DNA of 64,000 nucleotides from Planctomycetota bacterium (lineage in GTDB: Bacteria > Planctomycetota > Phycisphaerae > Sedimentisphaerales > Anaerobacaceae), in the NCBI GenBank assembly GCA_013349615.1, contig DUZJ01000005.1, forward strand, positions 1 through 64,000, in the 5' to 3' direction. The translations under genes were made by a program, and so were the position numbers. Within the stretch, counting starts at the first letter, position 1. Each line of letters starts with the position of its first letter. The notes beneath the pieces are model-generated. The model was not told the DNA's origin and searched no databases. It saw only the letters and a program-made list of their open reading frames with translations. Positions 8,734 to 19,100 of the stretch are shown here, one piece after another.

Positions 8734-9813
8734 GTGAATACGGTGATGCGTATCGCAAGAAGCATCTCTGCAGTGGATACACACGTCTGCGGCGAACCGG
8801 GTCGGGTGATTGTCGGCGGGGTGCCGGATGTGCCTGGCAATACCATCTTCGAAAAGAAGTGCTACCTGGAAGAGCACGGCGACCACCTGCGGAAGATGAT
8901 GTTGCGTGAGCCGCGAGGTTACCCGGCGTCAAACTGCAATCTGATTCTCCCGGCGTGTCATCCCGATGCGGATGCCGGCTTCGTCATCATGGAACAGGTA
9001 GAATACCCGCCGATGTCGGGAACCAACACGATTGCCGTGGCGACCGTTCTGCTGGAAACGGGTATGATATCGGCCGTCGAGCCGATTACCGAGCTCACGC
9101 TGGAGTCGCCGGCGGGGCTCATCGGCGTCCGTGCCGAAGTTCGGGACAAGAAGGTCAAGTCGGTGACTTTCGAGAACGTTCCCGCATTCGCAGTGCACAT
9201 CGATGCGAAAATCAAAGTCCCCGAACTGGGCGAGGTCACGGTTGACGTCGCCTACGGTGGGATGTTCTACGTGATAGCAGAAGCGTCTCAGTTCGGTCTG
9301 AAGATAAAGCCGGACAACGCCGGTGAGATCATACGCATCGGGGAGATGATTAAGGCCGCCAGCCAGGAAGAGCTTCCCGTCTTCCACCCGCAGCAGCCGG
9401 AAATTGCCGGCGTGACGATCTCGCAGCTTTCGTCGGCGTCCTCCAGCCCGGATGCGGACATGCAAAACGCGGTCGTTGTCTCGACGGGCAAGCTGGATTG
9501 GGAGCGGCCCTCTACATGGACCGGCGCCTGTGATCGCTCGCCCTGTGGCACCGGCACGTGTGCGAAGATGGCGGCGCTTTACGCCCGTGGAAAGCTGGGC
9601 CTACACCAGCCGTTCCGACACGCGGGGATTCTTGGTACCGTTTTCACGGGCGAATTGATTCGCGAAGTGGATATCGGTTCTCCCTACCCGGCCGTGGTGC
9701 CGACACTCAGCGGACGGGCGTGGATTACCGGCACCGCCAACTACATGCTCGGTCCGGACGATCCCTTCCCTGAAGGATTCACCGTGGGAGATATCTGGGG
9801 CGGCGAGCTTTGA
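8734..9813 (+). CDS. Proline racemase family (hydroxyproline epimerase / trans-3-hydroxyproline dehydratase-like; Ser/Cys active-site pair)
   Basis: DTHVCGEPGRVI; PPMSGTNTIAVA (Ser in place of first Cys); CDRSPCGTGTCAKMA. Confidence 0.88.
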   Translation: MNTVMRIARSISAVDTHVCGEPGRVIVGGVPDVPGNTIFEKKCYLEEHGDHLRKMMLREPRGYPASNCNLILPACHPDADAGFVIMEQVEYPPMSGTNTIAVATVLLETGMISAVEPITELTLESPAGLIGVRAEVRDKKVKSVTFENVPAFAVHIDAKIKVPELGEVTVDVAYGGMFYVIAEASQFGLKIKPDNAGEIIRIGEMIKAASQEELPVFHPQQPEIAGVTISQLSSASSSPDADMQNAVVVSTGKLDWERPSTWTGACDRSPCGTGTCAKMAALYARGKLGLHQPFRHAGILGTVFTGELIREVDIGSPYPAVVPTLSGRAWITGTANYMLGPDDPFPEGFTVGDIWGGEL

Positions 9814-9839
9814 TATGTTAGGAAAACAGGAAAGATAGA

Positions 9840-12251
9840 ATGCACGAGACTGTAGCAACTAAAGATGGAGTTTCAAGAATGAGTAATTGTATAGGGTCAA
9901 TCCGCAAGTGGAGCGCCGCCGCCTCGTGGTTCGCCGTCTTTGTTGCGACGTTCGTTCTCGGTAGGATGTGCGGCCCGACAGGAGCGCAGGAGCCTTCGTG
10001 GCAGCCTGTCAAGGGACATATTATGACGCGCTGGGCCAAGGATGTCTCTGCGACGAATGCCCTGCCCGAGTACCCGCGGCCGATGATGAAACGCCAGAAC
10101 TGGAAGAACCTGAACGGTCTTTGGGAATACGCCATCCGGCCGAAAAGTGAGACGAACGGCCCCGAGAATTTCGACGGTCAGGTCCTCGTGCCGTTCTGCA
10201 TCGAGTCAGCCCTGTCGGGTGTTAAGAAGAAAGTAGTCGAGACGGACATGCTCTGGTACCGTCGTGCGTTTGATATACCCAGAGAATGGGTAGGGCGGCG
10301 CATCCTGCTGCATTTCGGCGCCGTCGATTGGGAAACGACCGTCTGGGTCAACGGCCGCGAGGCGAGGCGCCACTGCGGCGGTTACGATCCGTTTTCCATT
10401 GACATTACTAATATGCTCAAAGAATCGGGCCCGCAGGAGATCGTTCTGAGTGTTTGGGACCCGACCGACAAGGGCCGGCAGGCGCGAGGCAAACAGCAGA
10501 TCATTCCCGAAGGCTTCATGTACACGCCCTCGTCGGGCATCTGGCAGACGGTCTGGCTCGAGCCCGTGCCTTTGTCGTACATCCGCTCGATTCGCGTGGA
10601 ACCCGACATTGACGAGAACTGCGTTTGGGTAACGGTTGACGTCGCCGGCCCGGGTGACGGCTACACGGTTCGCGCTCAGACACTCATCCCCCGGCCTGAC
10701 GACGAGGAGACTCCTGAGCCGTCCGGGTTTGAGGGCAAGATCGGTCAACACCTGTGTATCTCACTACCAGGCGAACCGAAAACGCGGCTCTGGTCACCCG
10801 ACTCGCCGTTCCTGTACGATCTGGACGTGACGCTGAAAGACCGGGCGGGGAAAACAATTGACACGGTCGAGAGCTACTTCGGCATGCGAAAGATATCGAT
10901 AGGCAAAGATGAGCGCGGCATCAACCGCATCATGTTCAATAACAAGCAGATGTTTCAGTACGGCGTGTTGGATCAGGGCTGGTGGCCGGACGGTCTGTAT
11001 ACCGCCCCCACGGACGAAGCACTGCGGTATGACATCGAGACCATAAAGCGACTCGGCGCCAATATGGTGCGCAAACACGTCAAGTTCGAACCGCAGCGAT
11101 TCTACTATTGGTGCGACAAGCTGGGCATCCTGGTATGGCAGGACATGCCGAGCGGAGGCGGCAACTCCGATGAGCGGAAGGGACAGTTCGAGCTGGAGCT
11201 CAGACGCATGATAGACGCATCGCGGAACCATCCGTCGATAGTCATGTGGGTTGCCTTCAACGAGGGTTGGGGCCAGTTCGACGCTCCACGTCTGGCCCAG
11301 TGGATCAAGCAGTATGACCCGACGCGACTGGTGGACCACGCCAGCGGCTGGGCGGACAGGGGTGATTTCGGGGACGTGCGAGACATCCACCTCTATCCGG
11401 GTCCGGGTGTTGGTCCCGCCCTGCCGAACCGTGCAATGGTCCTGGGTGAGTTCGGCGCCCATGGAATGGCGGTCAAGGGGAATTCTTGGGGTGATGACAG
11501 CAGGTGGAGCAAGTACGGCCCCAAGGAAGTTGCCCGTCTGACCAGGGCCTACCTGAGAACCATCCGTGCCTTGCGGCCGATGATCTATATGGGACTGTCT
11601 GGCGCGGTTTACACGCAGATCACCGACATCGAAAATGAATTGAACGGACTGATGACCTACGACCGGGAGCTCCTCAAGATGGATGCCAGGCAGATGACCG
11701 CCGTCAATTTAGAACTCTACGACCCGCCGCCGGTTGTCAAGACCGTGCTGCCCACCTCGCAGCAGACGCCCCAAATATGGCGCTACACAACCACGAAGCC
11801 GAGCGAGGATTGGTATAGGCCCGGCTACGACGATTCGGTTTGGAAGACCGGTGCGGCGGGCTTCGGTGAATACGATGTACCCACGAACATCGTACCTCCC
11901 AGAACCAAATGGACCAGTTCCGATATATGGATTCGCCGAACATTCGACTTGTCCGATAAGGACCTCGTCTCGCCGCATTTTCTGATCCACTATGACGAAG
12001 ACGCCGAGGTCTATATCAACCGGCAATTGGCCGTGAAACTGCCTGACCACAATGCGTTCTACACGTTGGTCCCCCTGGATAAAGAGACCATGCGGCTGTT
12101 GAAGGCGAAGGCGAACTGCATGGCCGTGCATTGTCGAAACACGAACCGACCGCAGTACATTGACGTTGGAATCGTCGATGTCCTGCCCCCCAGTCGCGCA
12201 GCGGGGATTGGCTCCAAGGCCAAGGACGGCTCGACCCGGCGCTCTTCGTGA
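9840..12251 (+). CDS. Secreted glycoside hydrolase family 2 protein (start may be 9879)
   Basis: LNGLWEYAIRP; WVNGREARRHCGGYDPFSIDIT; NMVRKHVKFEPQRFYYWCDKLGILVWQDMPSGGG; NHPSIVMWVAFNEGWGQ. Confidence 0.9.
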   Translation: MHETVATKDGVSRMSNCIGSIRKWSAAASWFAVFVATFVLGRMCGPTGAQEPSWQPVKGHIMTRWAKDVSATNALPEYPRPMMKRQNWKNLNGLWEYAIRPKSETNGPENFDGQVLVPFCIESALSGVKKKVVETDMLWYRRAFDIPREWVGRRILLHFGAVDWETTVWVNGREARRHCGGYDPFSIDITNMLKESGPQEIVLSVWDPTDKGRQARGKQQIIPEGFMYTPSSGIWQTVWLEPVPLSYIRSIRVEPDIDENCVWVTVDVAGPGDGYTVRAQTLIPRPDDEETPEPSGFEGKIGQHLCISLPGEPKTRLWSPDSPFLYDLDVTLKDRAGKTIDTVESYFGMRKISIGKDERGINRIMFNNKQMFQYGVLDQGWWPDGLYTAPTDEALRYDIETIKRLGANMVRKHVKFEPQRFYYWCDKLGILVWQDMPSGGGNSDERKGQFELELRRMIDASRNHPSIVMWVAFNEGWGQFDAPRLAQWIKQYDPTRLVDHASGWADRGDFGDVRDIHLYPGPGVGPALPNRAMVLGEFGAHGMAVKGNSWGDDSRWSKYGPKEVARLTRAYLRTIRALRPMIYMGLSGAVYTQITDIENELNGLMTYDRELLKMDARQMTAVNLELYDPPPVVKTVLPTSQQTPQIWRYTTTKPSEDWYRPGYDDSVWKTGAAGFGEYDVPTNIVPPRTKWTSSDIWIRRTFDLSDKDLVSPHFLIHYDEDAEVYINRQLAVKLPDHNAFYTLVPLDKETMRLLKAKANCMAVHCRNTNRPQYIDVGIVDVLPPSRAAGIGSKAKDGSTRRSS

Positions 12252-12327
12252 AGTATCCTTCGAGGCAATGAAAGAAGTAAAGGAGAAGACACGATGATGA
12301 ATCAGATAAAATGGCTAATGATACAAA

Positions 12328-12934
12328 ATGAAGCGGCGTGATTTTCTGAAGACAGCAGGTTCCTCGGTAATCACGCTGGCGCCGGCCAATAACCTGACTA
12401 TGCAGGTAAGCTGGAGCCGAGTGCGCCACCGGGTTCTACGATGAAAACGCTTGATGAGGTCGAGCTGAGAATTCCACTTTCTCAAGAGACCACGCCGGGT
12501 GACGCCAACAGTTTGTATAAGATAACATCGCCGGGCAGTTAGCCTATGACGACGAATACTCCATCGAATACATGCATCAGAAACTTCGACCCTGGTGGTA
12601 TAAACATTTCGGCGGACTCAATGCAATGTTTTCCACATTGGCAAAAGACTATCACAAAATTTTGAAACGATGCGATGCTTTCGATAAGGAGTTGATGGAC
12701 GATGCCCGCAGGCTGGGATGGGAAGAATACGCACGGATTATCTCACTTGCCTATCGTCAGGTGCCTGCAAGCGGCAAGATAGTAGTCAGCCCCGATGGAA
12801 CAGAGCCATGTTTTTTCCATAAAGAGTGTTTTTCCAACGGTTGTATCGGAACTGTTGATGTGTCGTATCCCGCTTCACCATTCTTTGCGTTTTTCTCTCC
12901 CAGACTGCTCAACGCTATGACTGCTGCAGTGTAA
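12328..12934 (+). pseudogene. Mosaic of decayed gene fragments: TAT signal start, secreted-protein N-terminal linker, glutaminase-A-like (DUF4965) fragment
   Basis: MKRRDFLKTAGSSVITLAP; other frame GKLEPSAPPGSTMKTLDEVELRIPLSQETTPGDANSLYKITSPGS*; then AYDDEYSIEYMHQKLRPWWYKHFGG...YARIISLAYRQ...FHKECFSNGCIGTVDVSYPASPFFAFF. Confidence 0.75.
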
Positions 12935-13133
12935 AGTGTGTAAATGGTATTCTCCGGTGTTGTCCGGGCGGTGCCTTTATATATGTTTCAATAACAGCCC
13001 TGCTTATCTTATAGCGGCTCAGGGCGACAATTACATAGGAGCTGCAGGGAGCACCTGGAACCGCAAGATTACATCCGCGTGAATTGAAACCATTGATTTT
13101 ATAGGCATTCAGGATACGTCGAATTAATTGAAG

Positions 13134-15572
13134 TTACTCAATCTCAATAACTGCAACGTTCTCGGCATCGAGTGTAAGGAGAGTCTGTCCGTTATCCCAC
13201 GTGATGATTTTTCCATGCACTAACTCGCGGCTTGTCGCCGGTGCGTTTTTTTCTAAAGTGATGGTTACGGTACGACGCTCGGCACTATCGTTGAAAATCG
13301 TGAGGTACCGGGTGCCGAAACGCTCGACGTAAATGTGGCGGTCGCTCGAGTGAGCGAGTGTGATCGGTTCCCACCCAGCCTCCGCAACCAGCCTGCATAG
13401 TGGAACAAACTTTTTGAAGAGGCCTCGATCGCGTTCGTAAAGTGTTGGGCGAGTGAAATATTGCCCCTGAGAAGCGTTGTGACTGAAGAAGCCGGGGAAC
13501 ATACCATAGGCAAGTGAACGCTTCATGTATTTTTCAACGAGTTCATGTGAGAACTCCTCGAAATTAGTGTTCATCAGAAAACAATACGGTTTGCTTCTGC
13601 AGATGACCCGGCGATAAAGCAGTTCGCTGTCGGACATCGGACGCCATGCTCCTCCAGGATTCCAGTTTGTTTCAGAACCCATAACATCCAACAGCGGTGC
13701 CAGCCAACATAGTCGGATGGGTGTAGAATTGGCCTTCATAAGTTTGTCAATAGCATGAACATCGCGAGCGATGGCTCGAACGTAGTCAAAGGCGACCAGT
13801 CCGCGGAAGATGGCCACCTTGCGGCTGTCCAATGAGAAAGTTAGGGGGGTTCCGGAAATGGCAAAGTGATCGCGGCGGAAGTTGAGCTCATCCGTTACAT
13901 AGCCTTCGCTCGAGTCGATATATTCGCCATCCAGGTCGGCGCTGCGCTGAGGGCCATAAAGTTTCCTGCGAAGTGTCGGGTTCCATTTGTTTTTAAAGTC
14001 TGTAATTTCGCCCTGAATATGGGGCATAGAGTTAATACTCCAAACAGCACCGTTACACCAGGGAGTATTAAGAAGACGTGCTGTGAATTGTCCTGCTTCA
14101 TTATGAAAGCCGCTGGTGAAGAGTGCTTTGGCACGAGGCCCTCCCTTTTTTTGGGCAAGACGCCGTGCTTCAGCCAGGGCAGCCTGCAGCGTGCGGGGCA
14201 TCTCTTTGGGCATGGACATCCACCATGTCATCGGCTCAGTATAGCGGAAGGTTATGATTTTATGCTCGTCATCCCACCTGGTTTCATTGGTGCCTTCCTT
14301 GAATTTGAAACCAAAGTCCTGCCAGTCCCTGACCTCGCTGATTTTGGCAAAAGGCATCCAGAGACCTTGCTGAGGAGTACGACAGCGAAAATAATCAGGA
14401 AAGATTTCATAGAATCGGGCCAGTGCGGCACGAAACTGCCATTTCGAATCAAAGTTAAATTTGCAGAACCGCAAGAATGTTTTATGGCTCTCCGGAGCAA
14501 GACCGATATCGTAAGCAAGAAATAGTTCTTTTGTTCCTGAATTGTAGCCAAGCCGGAAAAATGCCGGATAAGCCAGGTCGATGCCAATGCCAAAGCCTTG
14601 TTCTTTACCGGCTACTCCTGCGAAAGGATAGCGTGAGAGCCGGCCGATGGCCCCTGCGGAAAAACCGGATGTGTTAAGATATTCACGTTCCGGCTCAACA
14701 GACACATTTCGACGTGGATTATGGAGCCACTGCAAATTTTTATTGGGGATTGGGACGGCATAAATCAGGGTAATCGCACGATCCTTGCCGGTCGTATCAG
14801 AAAGTGAGACATCGAAGAAAGTGACACCGTGGGATTGTTGCTGCTTTTGGTATTTAATTTCAAGGCCGAGAGCACAATGTTCGAGAGAAACAAAGTCTGT
14901 TTCGGCTGCTATATCGCGCACCTGGAATCCCTCCTTTGCAGAATGTACAGGCGAGACCGGCACACCGTCAAATAAGCAGGCACCCGTTGGCGGTCTTATC
15001 ACGCGCAGTGCCGGAGCGCGGAACCAGGCCATGCCGGAATGACGACGTAAGAGCATGTGAAAAGAAACTGATTTGACCGGCTTTTCCGGGAATACAAAGA
15101 CCTGAGCTTTCTCCCAGTCGTGACTGCCAATATTATATTGGTCGGTCTGACCCCATAGTGTAGTTCCATCGGAATAGATAAGGTCCAGATACAGAGAATA
15201 GTCGTTATTTCGACCTCCCCCAACCCCTTCAGCCTTGCTCCAGGCCACAGCTACAATGGGTTCGGGTTTGGTTTGGTTCAATATGATGTTTTGGGAAATA
15301 CCTCGCTGGACCTGGGCATCGGCACCGTTGTCGCAAGAGAAAACGCTGCCGTGCTGTTCGTAACCTTTTTGCCAGGGTTGCCAGGCTTCCGGTTTGAGGA
15401 GATTCTCACCTGCATCATGGAGGTCAAGGACTTTCTTCACCACGATACCATCTGAAGCTACTTCATCCTCGATTTGCTGGTGAGACGATTTTGCATGCAA
15501 AAGCTGTCCTGATATCGAGCAGAAGAAAACCAGAAATAGAAACAAAAAGCGTTTTACATCAACTAAGTACAT
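13134..15572 (-). CDS. Large secreted protein, probable glycoside-hydrolase-like, family not assigned
   Basis: 812-aa ORF with signal peptide; aromatic-rich, no motif recognised with confidence. Confidence 0.6.
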   Translation of the reverse strand: MYLVDVKRFLFLFLVFFCSISGQLLHAKSSHQQIEDEVASDGIVVKKVLDLHDAGENLLKPEAWQPWQKGYEQHGSVFSCDNGADAQVQRGISQNIILNQTKPEPIVAVAWSKAEGVGGGRNNDYSLYLDLIYSDGTTLWGQTDQYNIGSHDWEKAQVFVFPEKPVKSVSFHMLLRRHSGMAWFRAPALRVIRPPTGACLFDGVPVSPVHSAKEGFQVRDIAAETDFVSLEHCALGLEIKYQKQQQSHGVTFFDVSLSDTTGKDRAITLIYAVPIPNKNLQWLHNPRRNVSVEPEREYLNTSGFSAGAIGRLSRYPFAGVAGKEQGFGIGIDLAYPAFFRLGYNSGTKELFLAYDIGLAPESHKTFLRFCKFNFDSKWQFRAALARFYEIFPDYFRCRTPQQGLWMPFAKISEVRDWQDFGFKFKEGTNETRWDDEHKIITFRYTEPMTWWMSMPKEMPRTLQAALAEARRLAQKKGGPRAKALFTSGFHNEAGQFTARLLNTPWCNGAVWSINSMPHIQGEITDFKNKWNPTLRRKLYGPQRSADLDGEYIDSSEGYVTDELNFRRDHFAISGTPLTFSLDSRKVAIFRGLVAFDYVRAIARDVHAIDKLMKANSTPIRLCWLAPLLDVMGSETNWNPGGAWRPMSDSELLYRRVICRSKPYCFLMNTNFEEFSHELVEKYMKRSLAYGMFPGFFSHNASQGQYFTRPTLYERDRGLFKKFVPLCRLVAEAGWEPITLAHSSDRHIYVERFGTRYLTIFNDSAERRTVTITLEKNAPATSRELVHGKIITWDNGQTLLTLDAENVAVIEIE

Positions 15573-15969
15573 TGCATTGGATACCTTTCAGGCAGCGATG
15601 CTGGTACATAGCTTGCCCAAGTGTCATTAATCCTTCTTATATTTTACGTTTGTGTATGTTCTTCTACAAGGCTAAACTTGCCAACTCTTTTATGCTTAGT
15701 TGTTCCTTAGACTATGATTACGTAAATACCTGAACGTGATGACCTGCAAATGGTTTTTCCATTATATGTGATAGTGGGAGAGCTGCATTTGATTTCACAA
15801 CGCAGTTTTCCAAATTTTGCCAGATCATACCGCCTACTCCGTTCGCGCTAACCTCATAATTGTAGAGAACCTGATTACAGCGAAGATACAGACTGGTCAT
15901 AGTGCGCCACAAATGGGCAAGACACTGGAGTTTGAGCAAGCTTGTGGCATGCGAATTCTGCGCCGAGGC

Positions 15970-16180
15970 ATCTGGCTGTGGGAGCGATTAGATGTACTTG
16001 AATCGGACGGCGTATTATGGTATTATGTGGTTTCGAAGGATGCAGGTACCCTGTCCATGAGGGCAAGTGGGAAAATTCAAGCTGATATGTGACCAAAGAA
16101 GGACAAAAGCAAAGGAAAAAACAATGAGAAAGTTTATGCAAACACTTTGTACGCTGGCATTTGCCATAATGCTCCCGGGC
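15970..16180 (+). repeat. Duplicated leader/signal-peptide segment, copy 2
   Basis: Near-identical to 6391-6600. Confidence 0.9.
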
Positions 16181-19100
16181 CTTGTGTCCGAGGTTCAGGC
16201 CGCTGAAAAGAAGGTGAAGGTATTTATTCTTGCAGGGCAATCCAACATGGAAGGCCATGGCCAGGTTCGCAGTCTCGATTGGTTAGGCCAACATCCTAAA
16301 CTCGGTCATCTTCTGAAGAAACTGAAGAACGCCGATGGCTCCTGGGCGGTCCGCGATGATGTGACCATTTCATATCAGGCTGAGCACAGAAAAATGAAAA
16401 CCGGTCCGCTTACCGTCGGCTGGGGCTGTGAGGAACACGAGGTCGGTCCCGAGCTGATGTTCGGCACGATTATGGGTGAACGCTGCGAGGAGCATGTCCT
16501 GCTGATAAAAACTGCCTGGGGCGGCAAGAGTGTGTGGTGTGACTTCCGCTCGCCGGGCGCCGGCGAGATGACCTGGGACGAGAAGCGAATCCTGAAACGA
16601 GACCACTGGCTCAAGCCGGGCCAATTCTACCGCAAGATGGTTGCCGAGATAAAAGAGTGCCTGGCAAACATCAAAGATGTTGTTCCAGGGTATAAAGGTC
16701 AGGGCTATGAGATCGCCGGCATGGCCTGGTTCCAGGGTTGGAATGACTTCTGCGAGTGGCATCTCCAATTGGACGGCAAACGCGTCGGTATGGGCCTCAT
16801 CAAGCGTTATCCGCACAATCTCGCGGCGATGTTTCGCGACCTGCGCAAGGACCTCGATGCGCCCGACATGCCAATTGTGATTGGTGAGTTGGGTGTGGGT
16901 GGTCATGAGATGACAACCAGAGCAAAGAACCTCGATGAGCACGAGGCGGTTGCCATGGTGAAATTCCGCAAGGCCCAGAAGGCTGTGGCTGATGACCCGT
17001 CGCTCAAGAACGTTACCTTTGTGCCTACCGCCGACTTCTGGGACACACGTTTGCAGGAACTGCGCCGCCAGGCTGATGCGTACTGGAACGAAAAGCAGAA
17101 GCGGAAAATCAAGGATACGGACGATAACGTTCTGCCGACCAAAGAGCTGAACGATGAATACTCGAATCGGGGCGGGCACTGGTACTGCCACTACAACGGC
17201 TCGGCCGCAAACTACTCACTCATCGGCTACGCCCTGGCGGAGGCACTCGATACGGACCCTGACCTTGCCATGACACCGCCGATGGGCTGGAACAGTTGGA
17301 ATGCGTTTGAAAAAGAGATTGACGAGAAGAAGATTAAGGCGATCGCCGAGGCGATGGTAAGTTCCGGTATGCGCGACGCGGGCTATATGTACCTGGTCCT
17401 GGACGACGCATGGATGGCGAAGAAGCGGGACAAGGATGGTCGCCTCGTGGCAGAGGCCAAGAAATTCCCCAGCGGAATGAAAGCTATCGGGGACTACATT
17501 CACAGCAGGGGGCTGAAGTTTGGGCTCTACGAAGACCGGGGAAAGCTGACGTGCCAGCAGTTGCCGGGGAGCTTTGGCCACGAGCGCATTGATATGGAGA
17601 CCTTTGCGCAGTGGGGTGTAGACTACATCAAGATGGATAGTTGCTTCGCCGAGAACAACGGGAGAATGAGCTCGGAAGATTATGCTCTTTATCGTAAGTG
17701 GCTCAAGGCTGCAGGCCGGCCGATGGTGCTGAGTATCTCCGATTTTGGAAACGGGGCCTGGGCGTGGGGCGGGAAGGAATCCGCCCAACTGTGGAGGACT
17801 TCACATGACATCTACCCCTGGATGGGTTCGGTCTACGCCTGTGCGGAGACTTCGGCCGGGGACCGTGCCATTCATCCGGCCTTTAACGGACTCTGGCAGT
17901 TTGCCGGACCCGGTCATTGGAACGATCCGGACATGCTGCAGGTTGGCAATCTGAAGGGGATGGACGAAGACCGCAGAGAGATTGCTGATCGGGCCCACTT
18001 CAGCCTGTGGTGTATTCTTGCCGCTCCCTTGATGGCGGGCAACGACCTCCGCACAATGAGCGATAAGGTGCGCAAGGTCCTAACGGCACCCGAGGTTATC
18101 GCTGTGAACCAGGACAAGCGTGGTGTGCAGGGTTATAAGGTCCTCGAAGATGGTGGCTGTGAGGTTTACAACAAGCCGTTGTCAGACGGGACGACGGCCG
18201 TGTTGCTCCTGAACAAGGGAGACAAAAAGGCAGACATTACAGTCCGTTGGGACAAGATAGGTCTTTCGGGAGCGCAGCCGGTGCGAGATCTTTGGGCGCG
18301 GAAGGACCTCGGTAAGTTCAAGGATTCCTTCATGGCCCATGCCCTCGGCCAGCATGGGCACAGAATGATCAAGGTGGGCAGGCCTGGCCCACCTCTGCCT
18401 ACAGCCGCGATGATGCCGCTTGAGAAATACACCGTGACCCGTAAAGGGGCCACTTACCTGAGCGACCTCTACTACATCTGGAAGGCCGGGAACGCACCGG
18501 TCTACAATACCACTTACGGCGGCGAACCGATCCGGGTCGCCGGCCAGACATTCGAGAAGGGGATGGGCTGTAAGAGCAAGTGCGCCGTGATGTTCAAGGT
18601 AAATGGTCGCGCTGACCGTTTCCGTGCTATTGTGGCAATGGACAAATCCTCCAAGGATAACGCTAATGGCCGGTTCCGCGTGTATAACGAGGACTTCTTT
18701 GCCAACCGTGTTCTTTGGGACAGTGGCAGGATGACTAAGGAAACACCGGCAAAGGAAATAGACATTGAGCTCAACGACGTACAATGCCTGATGCTTGTCT
18801 TCGACGGGAAAGATGTTCTGGGCAAATGGGCCAATGCGCGCGTGATTAACGAAGCTGAAGAAAACGCAATCAACAAAAACGACGCCAAAGCAGGAATCGT
18901 TACAGCCCATTCACGCGGTCTGCACGGGTACATCGGCTACAGTGCATCCCGGCCACAGGACCGTACAAACTACAGTGCGGGCATGGGTTTTTATTCCGCT
19001 GTCTGGCCGCTGATTGCCAAACCGATTGCGCACTTTCAAATCGGCTTGCCCAGCGCGTGGATAACGCCGGACAACTCCGACAACAAAGATACTCCGCTGG

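Noticed and set aside
8734-9813. Linking the hydroxyproline-epimerase-like gene to the GRE as a hydroxyproline dehydratase pathway
   Set aside because: The genes are about 48 kb apart and the GRE radical loop does not look like the known hydroxyproline dehydratase; no support in sequence.
10794-11462. 222-aa minus-strand ORF
   Set aside because: Antisense to the GH2 gene with no recognisable domain.
15875-16258. 127-aa minus-strand ORF resembling the 6292-6561 minus ORF
   Set aside because: The similarity is just the antisense of the duplicated leader segment.
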